Source of the DNA: Oscillospiraceae bacterium
Lineage (GTDB): Bacteria > Bacillota > Clostridia > Oscillospirales > Ruminococcaceae
Length of the DNA: 41,379 bases
Direction of reading: 5' to 3'
NCBI GenBank assembly: GCA_004557855.1
Contig: SFFJ01000025.1
Span: forward strand, 1 to 41,379
Below are positions 30,235 to 38,780 of this stretch, one piece after another. The notes under the pieces were generated by a model. It searched no databases, was not told the DNA's origin, and saw only the letters and a program-made list of their open reading frames with translations. How positions within the stretch are numbered: the first letter of the stretch is position 1; the number at the start of each line of letters is the position of its first letter. A program made the position numbers and the translations under genes.

Positions 30235-31422
30235 TTACCATCCCTGGCTCTTGGTATCCGGCAAAATAAGAATATTGTCCATTACATTCGCCGAAGTTAT
30301 CTTGGATTTATAATCCAAATGGCTGTAAATATTCGCCGTTGTGCTGATATCGCTGTGACCGAGCCACTCCTGAATCTGCTTCATCGGTACATCGTTTGCA
30401 AGAAGTAAGGACGCACAGCTATGTCGCAGATCGTGGAAGCGGATATGGCGCAGATCATTTCTCTGCAGCAGCTTGCTGAAGTTGGCACTGACACTTCGCG
30501 GATTAAAAATATTGCCCATCGCATCCACAAAGACATAACCGTCAAACTCCTTGTTGTAGCAATTTCCGCAGATGCGCTTGTTTTCCTTCTGCTGCTCTTT
30601 TAGTGCCAGCAGCTTCTCTCGGATATTGCTGACCAAAGGAAGAGAGCGAAGGCTCGATTTCGTCTTTGCACGGTCTGCACAGACGATTTCACATTTGCCA
30701 TCCACCTTCGCATTTGTTACGATATGCTTAATCGTAATCGTATTCCGCTCAAAGTCGATAGCATCCCATCGCAAACCCAGCGCTTCGCTTCGGCGCAAGC
30801 CATAGAAAGCAGTCATCTGAATCAGCAAAGAGTACGGATGATCCTTTGAAATCTCAAAGAGGCGTTCCAGTTCATCCAAGTGATAGTACCCTGCGATAAA
30901 CTTTTGCTTTTTCGGGCGTTCTACCTTATCAGCGGGATTGAAAGAAATCAGATCCATCTTGACGGCATATTTCAGCGCCTTATGGATATTTGCGTGTTCG
31001 TGGATAACCGAGTTTGGCGACAAGGTCTTCAGTTCGTGCAGATAGAAGCTCTGGATATGCTTGGCTTGGATATCTTTCAGCTCAAGCCCTGTTTCACGGA
31101 AATACGGTGCAATTTTGCATTTCACCATCTGTGTGTAAGAAGAAAAGGTCGTTTTCTCAACAGAGCTACGCACGATTTCCAACCACATTTCCATATAATC
31201 CGCAAACAGCATATCAGCAGAAAGCTCTCCGGTGCCTTTACCGGTGACCGGAGGAACAAAGCTCCTGCGGGTATCTGCAAGCATTTTTTCAGCACGTTTT
31301 TTGTTTCCCTTTGCGGGAAGTCCTGTGGGAATCCATGGCTGCTTTCGTTTGCCGTCGGAATCCATATAACTCAGAACCATATAATAATAGTCATTTTTAA
31401 TTTGCAGGTGTCCTGCTATCAT
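30235..31422 (-). CDS. Tyrosine-type integrase
   Basis: A 395-residue site-specific recombinase. The N-terminal arm-binding and SAM-like domains (about 1-165) precede the catalytic domain. Catalytic residues are Arg210 (YGLRRSEALGL), His330 and Arg333 (HDLRHSCASLL), His356 (LGHSD) and nucleophile Tyr366 (ANIYSHL). A CGNC pair near residue 285 is an additional feature. It catalyses integration into and excision from tRNA-Ser, beside which it lies. AAAGGAGG is about 8 bases before the ATG. It is the last gene of the minus-strand mobility cluster. Confidence 0.95.
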   Translation of the reverse strand: MIAGHLQIKNDYYYMVLSYMDSDGKRKQPWIPTGLPAKGNKKRAEKMLADTRRSFVPPVTGKGTGELSADMLFADYMEMWLEIVRSSVEKTTFSSYTQMVKCKIAPYFRETGLELKDIQAKHIQSFYLHELKTLSPNSVIHEHANIHKALKYAVKMDLISFNPADKVERPKKQKFIAGYYHLDELERLFEISKDHPYSLLIQMTAFYGLRRSEALGLRWDAIDFERNTITIKHIVTNAKVDGKCEIVCADRAKTKSSLRSLPLVSNIREKLLALKEQQKENKRICGNCYNKEFDGYVFVDAMGNIFNPRSVSANFSKLLQRNDLRHIRFHDLRHSCASLLLANDVPMKQIQEWLGHSDISTTANIYSHLDYKSKITSANVMDNILILPDTKSQGW

Positions 31423-31538
31423 AGTATTACCTCCTTTTTGTTGATAGCAAAAGGACGGACACCCTTTCGGACCGTACTTTTATTATACGGGCTGATCGAG
31501 TATCCGTCCAATATGCCATTTGAGTTCAAATCAATGAT
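31423..31538 (-). other. Hairpin between excisionase-like and integrase genes
   Basis: GGACGGA (complement of 31490s) pairs with TCCGTCC (complement of 31450s) around an inner arm CCGTA/TACGG. It could attenuate read-through into the integrase gene or protect the message. There is no T run, so it is not a standard terminator. Confidence 0.4.
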
Positions 31539-31769
31539 TTACGCTGCCGGATTGTTGTTACCAGCCGAAAGCGCATAATTGATCACGTTGATTTTGGGGA
31601 CGCGGTAGGCGTTGCCGATTTTCATTCCGGGAATATATCCATCGTTGATGAGCGAATATGCCAGATGTCGGCTGACACCCAGCATAGTCTGTACCTGAGC
31701 CACATTTACAATATCGGGGTACTCAGTAAACATCACCTCATACATCGCCTGAATTTCGCCTTTAGTCAT
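31539..31769 (-). CDS. Excisionase-like helix-turn-helix protein
   Basis: A 76-residue protein with a MerR/excisionase-type winged helix: VNVAQVQTMLGVSRHLAYSLINDGYIPGMKIGNAYRVPK. Such proteins bend att DNA and steer the integrase towards excision. The start at 31769 overlaps the upstream gene by 8 bases (ATGACTAA) with GGGGGTGG upstream; a longer frame to 31898 reads antisense-like residues and is not used. Confidence 0.85.
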   Translation of the reverse strand: MTKGEIQAMYEVMFTEYPDIVNVAQVQTMLGVSRHLAYSLINDGYIPGMKIGNAYRVPKINVINYALSAGNNNPAA

Positions 31770-32166
31770 CGGCACCACCCCCATCATCACCAAGTACGTG
31801 TGCGAGAAGCATATCAAATTCTTCTTCGGTGTCCACCGGGGAAAGGCTGATTGTTCCTTCCTCGGGTTCATCCTCACCGAAAGGCGGAATGCTGTCATCG
31901 GTCATATTATCGAGTTTTTCGGTAATGGCATTGATTACATAGTGAACTTCCTCCTGAGAGAGAATAAACACAAGTTCGTGTCCGCACTCATCATCAAAGG
32001 TTGCCACAAGCTTATCATTGCTGCGGTCAATGCCGTCATCTGCATCGATGAGAAATTCGAGGAAAAGATCCTCAACAAAGAGGCAGCCCGCCTCTGAAAA
32101 ATCTGCGACCATACGGTCAAGTTCCTGTTTTCTGTCTTCGGTCATACGGTTAAAATTAGTTTTCAT
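31762..32166 (-). CDS. Uncharacterised acidic protein of the element
   Basis: A 134-residue, strongly acidic protein, with an Asp/Glu-rich C terminus ending GDDGGGADD. I do not recognise a family. GAAGGGAG lies about 8 bases before the ATG. It lies between parB and the excisionase-like gene and overlaps the latter. The charge could reflect DNA mimicry or partner binding, but nothing visible proves it. Confidence 0.75.
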   Translation of the reverse strand: MKTNFNRMTEDRKQELDRMVADFSEAGCLFVEDLFLEFLIDADDGIDRSNDKLVATFDDECGHELVFILSQEEVHYVINAITEKLDNMTDDSIPPFGEDEPEEGTISLSPVDTEEEFDMLLAHVLGDDGGGADD

Positions 32167-32186
32167 AGTTTTAATCTCCCTTCAAA

Positions 32187-33134
32187 TTAGCGGGCGTCGC
32201 GGTCACTGCGCTGACGCTCCAAATGTCTGTTGTAATATTCCATAGCCTTGACAAGTGTCTCGGTCATCTGTTTAATAGAGGTATCCGGGCGGAAATAGCT
32301 CCGCAGCGAATCCACCGGAACCTTTACATATTCAACCTGATTGCCCTTTACTTCGGATAGTACCTGCATCGCAGTTCTGTCAGTAAACATCTGATCCTCG
32401 CTCATGCGGCGCAAACGCTGAGCCTGAGAAAGCGACGGTGTCACCTCGTCGCAGTCCATAATGGAGAAGAGCGCTTCCTGTTCAAAATCCTGCAGATACG
32501 AAAGTTCCACCGCCGGAGTAAGGGCAATTTTACCGTCATCCACCATCTGGAGGACATCCGGAATCAGATTTGTCAGACGGATATACCGCTTAACCTGAGA
32601 AGCACTGTCACCTGCGGCTTCTCCAAGAATCTGCGCGGTACTCTGCCCACGAAAATCTGGTCCAACTTGGTCCACATTTTTAGGTCGTCCGAGTTTTCTT
32701 TCCATAGCATCCATTTTCATCTTGTACGCAAATGCTTTCTCAGACGGCAGGATATGCTCCCTTTGCAGGTTGCTATCCACCATCGTGATGACGGCTTCTT
32801 CGTCCGTCAGATCACGGATGATCACGGGCATGGTTTCTACACCGAGTGCTTGGCATGCAGCAAGCCGTCTGTGGCCGGAGATCAGCTCGTATCCTCCGCC
32901 TTCTTTCGGACGTGCCAGCGCAGGAGCAAGAACGCCGGAATCGGCAATGCTTTTCATCAGTTCGGTCATTTCTTCATCGTTCTTCACCTTGAACGGGTGA
33001 TTCTTAAAGGGCGTAAGCTCTGTCAGCGGAATCTCCTCGACCTTCGGTTTTCGGATATCCGCGCGTTCCTGATCGTTCATGAACAGCTCATCGTAGCCGG
33101 TCAATCCCAGATCAATTACCTGGTTTTTCTTCAT
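32187..33134 (-). CDS. ParB/RepB-family partition protein
   Basis: A 315-residue protein with the ParB/Srx nuclease-fold domain (ELTPFKNHPFKV, then GYELISGHRRLAACQALG), a central helix-turn-helix region (STAQILGEAAGDSASQVKRYIRL) and a C-terminal dimerisation part. No parA gene is beside it. Lone ParB proteins are common on integrative elements and may stabilise the element or regulate it. AAAGGA lies 7 bases before the ATG. Confidence 0.9.
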   Translation of the reverse strand: MKKNQVIDLGLTGYDELFMNDQERADIRKPKVEEIPLTELTPFKNHPFKVKNDEEMTELMKSIADSGVLAPALARPKEGGGYELISGHRRLAACQALGVETMPVIIRDLTDEEAVITMVDSNLQREHILPSEKAFAYKMKMDAMERKLGRPKNVDQVGPDFRGQSTAQILGEAAGDSASQVKRYIRLTNLIPDVLQMVDDGKIALTPAVELSYLQDFEQEALFSIMDCDEVTPSLSQAQRLRRMSEDQMFTDRTAMQVLSEVKGNQVEYVKVPVDSLRSYFRPDTSIKQMTETLVKAMEYYNRHLERQRSDRDAR

Positions 33135-33157
33135 AAAATCATTCCTTTCTGCTGTAA

Positions 33158-34603
33158 TCAGCGTTCATAATCCTTTTCCTTTCGTTCGGGAGAAATCTGC
33201 CCGACAATGGCGCGTTTCTCTCTTTCGGAAAGATAGGGGTCGTTTTCCAGCCGTGCCTCGAATTCAGCTTCCAAAAGCTCACGGAGCTTCGGATTGTCCT
33301 CAATCACATTGCAGGCTGTTTTCTTCTTTTTGCGCAGGTCTACAAGAACCGTCGTGCAGGCAGCGCACTTCTTTTTGAGTTCCTCCATCTGTACGGAATC
33401 GGTGCAGTTCCGCTGCTTATTGCGAATCTTGCTGCGGACGGCAGTTACCTCGTCGATCTCCGCATTCATCCGGGCGATATAGTCTTGAATGTCCTGCGGT
33501 GTCTCCAGATGCTCCTGACAGACCAGCGTCACCTCATCGGTGTACCGATCCAGCTTGCGGCAGGCCTCGTGGCACTCCGCTGACAGTGGTTTCTGATACT
33601 GGTTTTCGTACATCGGAGCGATACCGAGCACGATAGCAACGCATCGGAAGAAGCTGATATAACCGGTCACGCGGGGTGCTTTGAAATAAAAATCCCGCTT
33701 GCGGTAATACATTTCCGTAGGCGGGTTTGCTCTTGCGTATTCCTTTGTGTAGGGCTCCATAAACTCGAAATATTTCCGTGTTATCTGGTAGTTCCGTTGG
33801 TTATCTATCAGCCTGTCCTCGATACATTCCTTACTGTACTCGTCACCAAGCCGGAAGGTGCGTACACCTTTCTTTGAGCCGATGGAACGGATCGTTGCGT
33901 ACTTGTGATAAGGACCGCTTTCAAAGATATATCCCATCTTCCGCAGCACCGTCGAAAGCTCGTTCCAACTGGAAGCCATCGTCATAGCTTTATCCAGTGC
34001 CTCACGCATCAGATTGAAGCGGGTGGGCTCGCCGTTCTTCTCTGCAAAGTAGACTGAACGCGCCGTTTTGTGCTTCTGCGGATTCTTTACTACCGACAGC
34101 CCGTGTTCCTTACAGATACGGTCCGACATAGCACGGAGCTGATAATAAACGCCGTATTTGGCTTCCAGCTTGTGCCCGTCCCACATCCCGACGGAGTTTA
34201 CAACAAAGTGATTGTGGTAGGTACCCGTGTTGAAATGGGTCGCCACAAGCACCTGATAATTGTCGCCCCAGAGCCTCCGAGCCGTTTCCAGTCCGATTTG
34301 ATGGCACTCCGCCGCCGATACCTCACCGGTCTTGAAGGACTGGTATGCGTGGTAGGCAACATTGCCGCCGGTCTTGCCGAAGCGTTTCTGCGTAGCGGTC
34401 ATTTCTCTGATCGCTGTATCGGGCATACAGTTCACGCCGGAGGCGGCGTAGCTCTGTTCACCCTCGTCGAGCGTCTTGGCTTTGTTGGCGGCATAGATGA
34501 GCACCTGCTCCAGATCTGTCAGCTTTGTCTTTTCGGGATTGCTGCAATACTCCACGACACGGGAGACGCTGTCATGGATCGCCCAAATCTTCGTTACCGC
34601 CAT
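33158..34603 (-). CDS. Relaxase/mobilization nuclease (MobP/VirD2-like)
   Basis: A 481-residue relaxase that nicks the origin of transfer and pilots the strand. The metal-binding histidines lie in THFNTGTYHNHFVVNSV, and the N-terminal run VVEYCSNPEKT contains the likely nucleophile tyrosine. Its C-terminal third is charged and helical. Three ATGs are clustered at the start. The third (34603) was chosen because GGAGG is 9 bases before it and abuts the first. It overlaps the mobC gene by 32 bases, so the two are coupled. Confidence 0.92.
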   Translation of the reverse strand: MAVTKIWAIHDSVSRVVEYCSNPEKTKLTDLEQVLIYAANKAKTLDEGEQSYAASGVNCMPDTAIREMTATQKRFGKTGGNVAYHAYQSFKTGEVSAAECHQIGLETARRLWGDNYQVLVATHFNTGTYHNHFVVNSVGMWDGHKLEAKYGVYYQLRAMSDRICKEHGLSVVKNPQKHKTARSVYFAEKNGEPTRFNLMREALDKAMTMASSWNELSTVLRKMGYIFESGPYHKYATIRSIGSKKGVRTFRLGDEYSKECIEDRLIDNQRNYQITRKYFEFMEPYTKEYARANPPTEMYYRKRDFYFKAPRVTGYISFFRCVAIVLGIAPMYENQYQKPLSAECHEACRKLDRYTDEVTLVCQEHLETPQDIQDYIARMNAEIDEVTAVRSKIRNKQRNCTDSVQMEELKKKCAACTTVLVDLRKKKKTACNVIEDNPKLRELLEAEFEARLENDPYLSEREKRAIVGQISPERKEKDYER

Positions 34604-34895
34604 CGGCATCATCCTCCTCTCCGTGGTAGGCTTTCAAAAGCAGCCCCTCGATCTCCGTAAAGGCGTCATTAAACTCGGTCATGGCGACCTCATAGCGGAT
34701 ACCGTCGTGGAGTTTCGTCAGCTTCCGATACGCCATCATCAGTTCCTCACGAGGGGCCTCCTTCACCGCCGATTCCGTTCCGAGTGTACGGAGATATTCC
34801 GACATATTCATGCCACACTTCTTCGCTTTTCTTCGGATGGTATTCTTTTCGGTTTTGAAAACCCTCACGTTTATTTCATCCGTTCGGTTACGCAT
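34572..34895 (-). CDS. MobC-like relaxosome accessory protein
   Basis: A 107-residue protein with a ribbon-helix-helix-type N terminus (EINVRVFKTEKNTIRRKAKKCGMNMSEYLRTLG), the MobC pattern. It binds near oriT and helps the relaxase open the strands. The ATG at 34895 has AGGAGGTG 6 bases upstream; an in-frame GTG three codons earlier lies inside that site. The gap 34896-35038 is a plausible place for oriT, since it lies next to mobC and the relaxase gene, but no clear nick motif was recognised. Confidence 0.88.
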   Translation of the reverse strand: MRNRTDEINVRVFKTEKNTIRRKAKKCGMNMSEYLRTLGTESAVKEAPREELMMAYRKLTKLHDGIRYEVAMTEFNDAFTEIEGLLLKAYHGEEDDADGGNEDLGDP

Positions 34896-35038
34896 AGCAT
34901 TCACCTCCTCTCAGCGGGGTTACAGGGGTGCGCCCCTTTCGTATCGGGAGATACGGGGGAATTGGAAGCCGGACGGCTATACAAATCCCATGCTCGCTAT
35001 CCTTACGGACAGAAAAGCGGTGTATAGTCCCGCGCCCC

Positions 35039-36166
35039 TCAGAATGGTAATTCTTCATCGTCGTCCACCTTCTCCCATGACGCAAATGACGATTGTGACG
35101 GTAAAACGGGGAGTGAGGATATACCGTCATTTTTCGCTTTCAATGACGCAAGTCTCTCGGTCCCGGAAAGACCGTCATTACCGTCAGCACCGTCATTCAG
35201 TGTTAAGCTGATCGTTCTTGCTGCAGCCGTTTTGCGGTACTCATAGGTGATACCCATCGGCGCAAATACCTCGCTGTAAAACCGTGTCAGGTACTTGCTG
35301 GCGACATTCGGTTTCAGTTCGGTATTGCCGACAGCGGCAAGCAGCTCGGAAACGGTACCTTCAAACTGTCTGTGCTCAAAAAGAAAATCCACGACCTTGA
35401 ACACAAAATCGGGGATCCTTTCCTTGCGCAGATCGTCGGCGCTGAGTTCTTCGGTGATTTCCCATTTCACGCCGCGCATCTGCATTTTCAGTTTTTTCTC
35501 CTCCACATCACGCCCGGTGATGCAGAGGGTAGCATTGTCTCCAAATCGGTCCTCCTTACGCAGGATCATGCCGGTATCCGCCACGCCCATAATTCCCGTT
35601 GAGCCGGTCATATCGTTGAAGATATTGCCGCCGTCCCGTTCCTTGCGAGTGTGGTGTACGACGAAGATACAGATGCCGTGATCGTCTGCGATCTTCTTGA
35701 GCGAGGACAGATCCTTGTAGTCCTGCGCATAGGCATTGACCTTCGCGGAAACGTTGTCTCTTACCATCTGAAGAGTATCGATGAAGAGCAGCCCCGTTGA
35801 GGGGTAGTCCTTCAAGACATCCTCAATCTGGCTTTCCAGTTCAGCGCCGAGCTGACCGCAGGAGAAGCCGAAATGCAGGTTGTCCGGCGGAGTGTCCGTC
35901 AGATCCTGCATGCGCTGCTGAACGCGCCATTCGCGGTCCTCCAACGCAAGATACACAACGTCCGTCTTTCTGGTAGGCAGTCCCCATACGGGTTCGCCTT
36001 GGCTGATCTGGAGGCACATCCAGAGTACCATCCAGCTCTTGCCGATTTTTGAGTCACCGGCCATAATCGCAAGGCCGTCCGAGAGGACGCCGTCGATGAG
36101 CATCTTCGGATGCTCAAGGGGCTTGTAATACAGGGTCTCTGCATCGATCAGTTGAATCTTTCCCAT
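35039..36166 (-). CDS. RepA-like AAA/RecA-fold ATPase
   Basis: A 375-residue protein of the plasmid RepA/DnaB-related (AAA_25) group. The Walker A motif is GDSKIGKSW (residues 38-46), the Walker B is LLFIDTLQMV, and the VVHHTRK motif follows. The last about 130 residues include a winged-helix-type segment. Such ATPases act as hexameric helicases for plasmid or element replication, which would allow the excised circle to copy itself. GGAG lies 10 bases before the ATG. Confidence 0.85.
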   Translation of the reverse strand: MGKIQLIDAETLYYKPLEHPKMLIDGVLSDGLAIMAGDSKIGKSWMVLWMCLQISQGEPVWGLPTRKTDVVYLALEDREWRVQQRMQDLTDTPPDNLHFGFSCGQLGAELESQIEDVLKDYPSTGLLFIDTLQMVRDNVSAKVNAYAQDYKDLSSLKKIADDHGICIFVVHHTRKERDGGNIFNDMTGSTGIMGVADTGMILRKEDRFGDNATLCITGRDVEEKKLKMQMRGVKWEITEELSADDLRKERIPDFVFKVVDFLFEHRQFEGTVSELLAAVGNTELKPNVASKYLTRFYSEVFAPMGITYEYRKTAAARTISLTLNDGADGNDGLSGTERLASLKAKNDGISSLPVLPSQSSFASWEKVDDDEELPF

Positions 36167-36225
36167 GCCTCATCATCTCCTTCCTTTGAGCGGGTTGTTT
36201 TCTGACCATCATGATTTTTCACCTC

Positions 36226-36456
36226 CTAATCTTCATAAATGGTGTCCAGGTATTCTCTCAAATCATTTAATACCTGACGCAGTTGGGGCTTGCTTGCTTT
36301 CAAGAGTTCCGGAAACTCTTCAATATATTCCTCGCAAAGATCCTGAAACTCCAGAGCACCGTCTTCGATAATTCCTAATACATTTGAGACATTGTTACCT
36401 TTTTTCGGCCTTCCCATGCTTTGTGAAAGTGCGCCTATGCTGTAGAAACGTTCCAT
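36226..36456 (-). CDS. Small helical protein of the element
   Basis: A 76-residue acidic, mostly helical protein (SIGALSQSMGRPKKGNN, then a leucine-rich C-terminal helix pair). I do not assign a family. AGGAGGTG is 9 bases before the ATG at 36456; an in-frame GTG sits in the same site. It is the first gene of the leftward mobility cluster. A small regulator or RepA partner is possible, but this is inference. Confidence 0.7.
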   Translation of the reverse strand: MERFYSIGALSQSMGRPKKGNNVSNVLGIIEDGALEFQDLCEEYIEEFPELLKASKPQLRQVLNDLREYLDTIYED

Positions 36457-36785
36457 GTGTTTTTTCACCTCCTTTCGCCCCCAGATTTGTGGGAGCAGTT
36501 ATTATATAATGATTTCGCCGTTTTACCTGAATGGCGTTCCTATCCGAGGTTCTCTCCGACGTTGTCTCGCTCCGTCTGCTGCCAACAGACATCCTGGCAA
36601 GAATACATATCTCATTCAGCCGGTCATTCAATTTTGGAAAATCAAGAATATTCGTTCGAGATTTTCTAAATCAAATTATACTGACCGGTTGACAAATTAG
36701 CAATAGATTTGTATAATGTTTATTGTAGTGATATTGATTTTCCAAAACAGCACTTATTCATATTTTCCAAAAAGGCGGCAGCAAG
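36457..36785. other. Intergenic control region with 14-bp inverted repeat
   Basis: It separates leftward mobility genes from rightward cargo. TTTTGGAAAATCAA (36632-36645) and its exact complement TTGATTTTCCAAAA (36734-36747) flank the consensus promoter at 36689-36717. A third related copy ATTTTCCAAAAA is at 36762-36773. A TATAAT on the minus strand (36501-36506) may serve the leftward genes but lacks a good -35. No gene is seen. Confidence 0.75.
36689..36717 (+). promoter_or_regulatory. Perfect consensus promoter of the DUF6076-like gene
   Basis: TTGACA (36689-36694), a 17-base spacer and TATAAT (36712-36717), without mismatch. The leader is about 62 bases. It sits between the two arms of the inverted repeat, so a repressor binding there could silence it. 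Confidence 0.9.
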
Positions 36786-38291
36786 ATGGATAAAGATTAT
36801 TCCGAATATCAGCGCACAGAATACGATAAATACCGCTTGCGCAGGTCGAATACAAAGAACGTTATCCTTGATTATTTCGTAAACAAGGCAATTTTCTATA
36901 CCGAAGATAAAACTATCCGCATCAAAGTTGACGGCTATAATGAATACTTAACGATGCTTGATTTTATCGATGAAGTTGAAAAAGCAAAGGCAGAACGTGA
37001 GGGCAGAACATATACACCTCCCGACCAAGTTGACACACAATTAACTGAAGAAATTGATGCGCTTCAGCTGCGTTATGACTATTTCAAAAAGAAATTTGAA
37101 ATTACATTGGGCCAAGCTGCGGGACTGGGAGCGATTGAAACAGGAGTCATCGAAGATCCAATGGTCAACCTGTTCAGCGATTCCTATGTTACGTTGAATT
37201 ACGGCGAAGGAATTCTCGATTTTATCTACGCTGATTTCCGGACACCCCTCAGGAAGCCGCTTGCGAACATAATGCTTGCGGATTTTCTGCGTGAAATCTC
37301 GGAGGATGACAATTCCGGGAACCATAGCACAAGCGAAAAAGATGCCGTACCCGAAAAGGTCTATAATAGAAATCAGGAAATTGTAGAAGATTTTTACGAT
37401 TACGTAGAAACTTTCCACGATATCAGAGAGGTTGCATATGCTTCTCTGTATTCAGCTATTTGCCCGCCGTTGTTTAAAGGAGGCGATTTCGACCAAAAGA
37501 AAAAGCTTCTCTGGTACGGTAACTATCTTCTTCAGCTCCAGCAGGAGTACAAGGAACTGATTGAGTTTTGCTATGATGAAGATTTTCATCCCGATATTTT
37601 AGGCAAGTTATATCCAAGTGAACGTTTTGCCCTATACCGCGATGCAAAAGACCTTCCGATGTTTTTAGACAGAACCGAGGAACTCCAGATCAGCCGTAAC
37701 GTTCGCGGTGGCAGCTCAATGCCATTCGGAATGAAGAGCGAGGAGCTTGTTCGGATTCTGACAGGCATGAATCTTACTCTCTCTGAAGAAGAAAAGGCGT
37801 TTGCTGAGGAACTCGGAATGTCAGAAAGTCATCTTGCCATCCACCTCCGGCATCCCTTCTTCATGAGCGTGAAGTACGATTTCCGTTCCGTGGCAGAGAT
37901 TCTGGAACTTGAATTTACAAAGATGTTCGAGCAAAATGTCAGGTTTCGCAAGTGCAAGCGCTGCGGCAAGTATTTCATAATGAAGGGCAATTACGACACC
38001 AATTACTGTGACCGTATTGCTGAAGGCGAGACCCGTACATGCCAGGAACTGGCAGCAATAGAAAACTACCGGGCAAAGATTGCAGGTAATAAGGCTATCC
38101 CAATCTACAACAAGTATTACAAGCGATATGCTGCCCGTGTAAAAGTCCGTCAGATCAAAGAGGATGAATTCAAGAAGTGGAAGTATCAGGCAATGTCCAA
38201 GCGGGATGAATGCTCCGACGGGAAAATCACTCCTGAGGAGTTCACAGAATGGATGGAAGCAGCCTTCCCGAACAGAAAACCCAAGAAATGA
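36786..38291 (+). CDS. DUF6076-like zinc-ribbon protein
   Basis: A 501-residue protein transcribed against the mobility genes. Most of the chain is helical and acidic. Near the C terminus a zinc-ribbon-type motif has Cys390, Cys393, Cys408 and Cys419 (KCKRCGKYFIMKG, then TNYCDR and TRTCQEL). This resembles the DUF6076 group of clostridial element proteins; the assignment is from pattern memory. The ribosome binding site is weak (GGCGG), in contrast to the perfect promoter. It ends at its own terminator. Its function is unknown; a regulatory or defence role would fit cargo of such elements. Confidence 0.75.
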   Translation: MDKDYSEYQRTEYDKYRLRRSNTKNVILDYFVNKAIFYTEDKTIRIKVDGYNEYLTMLDFIDEVEKAKAEREGRTYTPPDQVDTQLTEEIDALQLRYDYFKKKFEITLGQAAGLGAIETGVIEDPMVNLFSDSYVTLNYGEGILDFIYADFRTPLRKPLANIMLADFLREISEDDNSGNHSTSEKDAVPEKVYNRNQEIVEDFYDYVETFHDIREVAYASLYSAICPPLFKGGDFDQKKKLLWYGNYLLQLQQEYKELIEFCYDEDFHPDILGKLYPSERFALYRDAKDLPMFLDRTEELQISRNVRGGSSMPFGMKSEELVRILTGMNLTLSEEEKAFAEELGMSESHLAIHLRHPFFMSVKYDFRSVAEILELEFTKMFEQNVRFRKCKRCGKYFIMKGNYDTNYCDRIAEGETRTCQELAAIENYRAKIAGNKAIPIYNKYYKRYAARVKVRQIKEDEFKKWKYQAMSKRDECSDGKITPEEFTEWMEAAFPNRKPKK

Positions 38292-38293
38292 AA

Positions 38294-38337
38294 AATCCCT
38301 CCCGTGAGAAGCTTCAATGCTCCTCGCAGGAGGGATT
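38294..38337. terminator. Convergent terminator hairpin
   Basis: AATCCCTCC pairs with GGAGGGATT across a 26-base loop, followed by ATC on the plus strand and by TTTTTCA on the minus strand. It lies between two convergent genes. Confidence 0.6.
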
Positions 38338-38351
38338 ATCACATATTCAGT

Positions 38352-38702
38352 TTAGCGATACACCAGCTCAGAAAGGACAACTTCTTCCGCGCGGTTGCGG
38401 ATTGAGTTCATAGCCCGTACCCAGCCCATCTGATCTGCCGCCTTCATTTCTTCGGTGACATTCTCCGTCGCAGCATACTGCTCTGTCAGCAGCGCAAGCA
38501 TTTTCTCCGCTTGCTCGCCGAGATCCGCCAGATACCGGTTCAATCTGCCTGAGAAAAGAAGCTCGTTGTAAGCCGTCCGGTTATTCTTTTTCAGGTAGTT
38601 TCCGTGCATCCGTCCGTATCGGTTCACCGGCACTTTTTCTTGAGCCGGTATGTCAAGATCGGGAAGATTGTAATCACCGTGTTTCGTGTAAGTCAGTTTC
38701 AT
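38352..38702 (-). CDS. TnpV-family transposon protein
   Basis: A 116-residue protein ending in the TnpV-type run KAADQMGWVRAMNSIRNRAEEVVLSELVYR, preceded by RYGRMHGNYLKKN. TnpV proteins are carried by clostridial transposons and mobilizable elements and have no established activity. The ATG at 38702 has GGAGG 7 bases upstream. It has its own promoter at 38729-38756. Confidence 0.85.
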   Translation of the reverse strand: MKLTYTKHGDYNLPDLDIPAQEKVPVNRYGRMHGNYLKKNNRTAYNELLFSGRLNRYLADLGEQAEKMLALLTEQYAATENVTEEMKAADQMGWVRAMNSIRNRAEEVVLSELVYR

Positions 38703-38728
38703 AATCAAACCTCCGTGAATTTAGGTTG

Positions 38729-38756
38729 ATTATATTGTACTGACGGCACGTGTAAA
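38729..38756 (-). promoter_or_regulatory. tnpV promoter
   Basis: Minus-strand TTTACA (38751-38756), a 16-base spacer and TATAAT (38729-38734), 27 bases upstream of the start codon. Confidence 0.65.
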
Positions 38757-38780
38757 GTGCAAAGGTGTAAACTTTGGCTG

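Noticed and set aside
34888..35058. A small ORF (about 56 residues) between mobC and the RepA-like gene
   Set aside because: It has only a weak ribosome binding site inside the RepA-like gene, its residues look like translated non-coding DNA, and the region is a better candidate for oriT.
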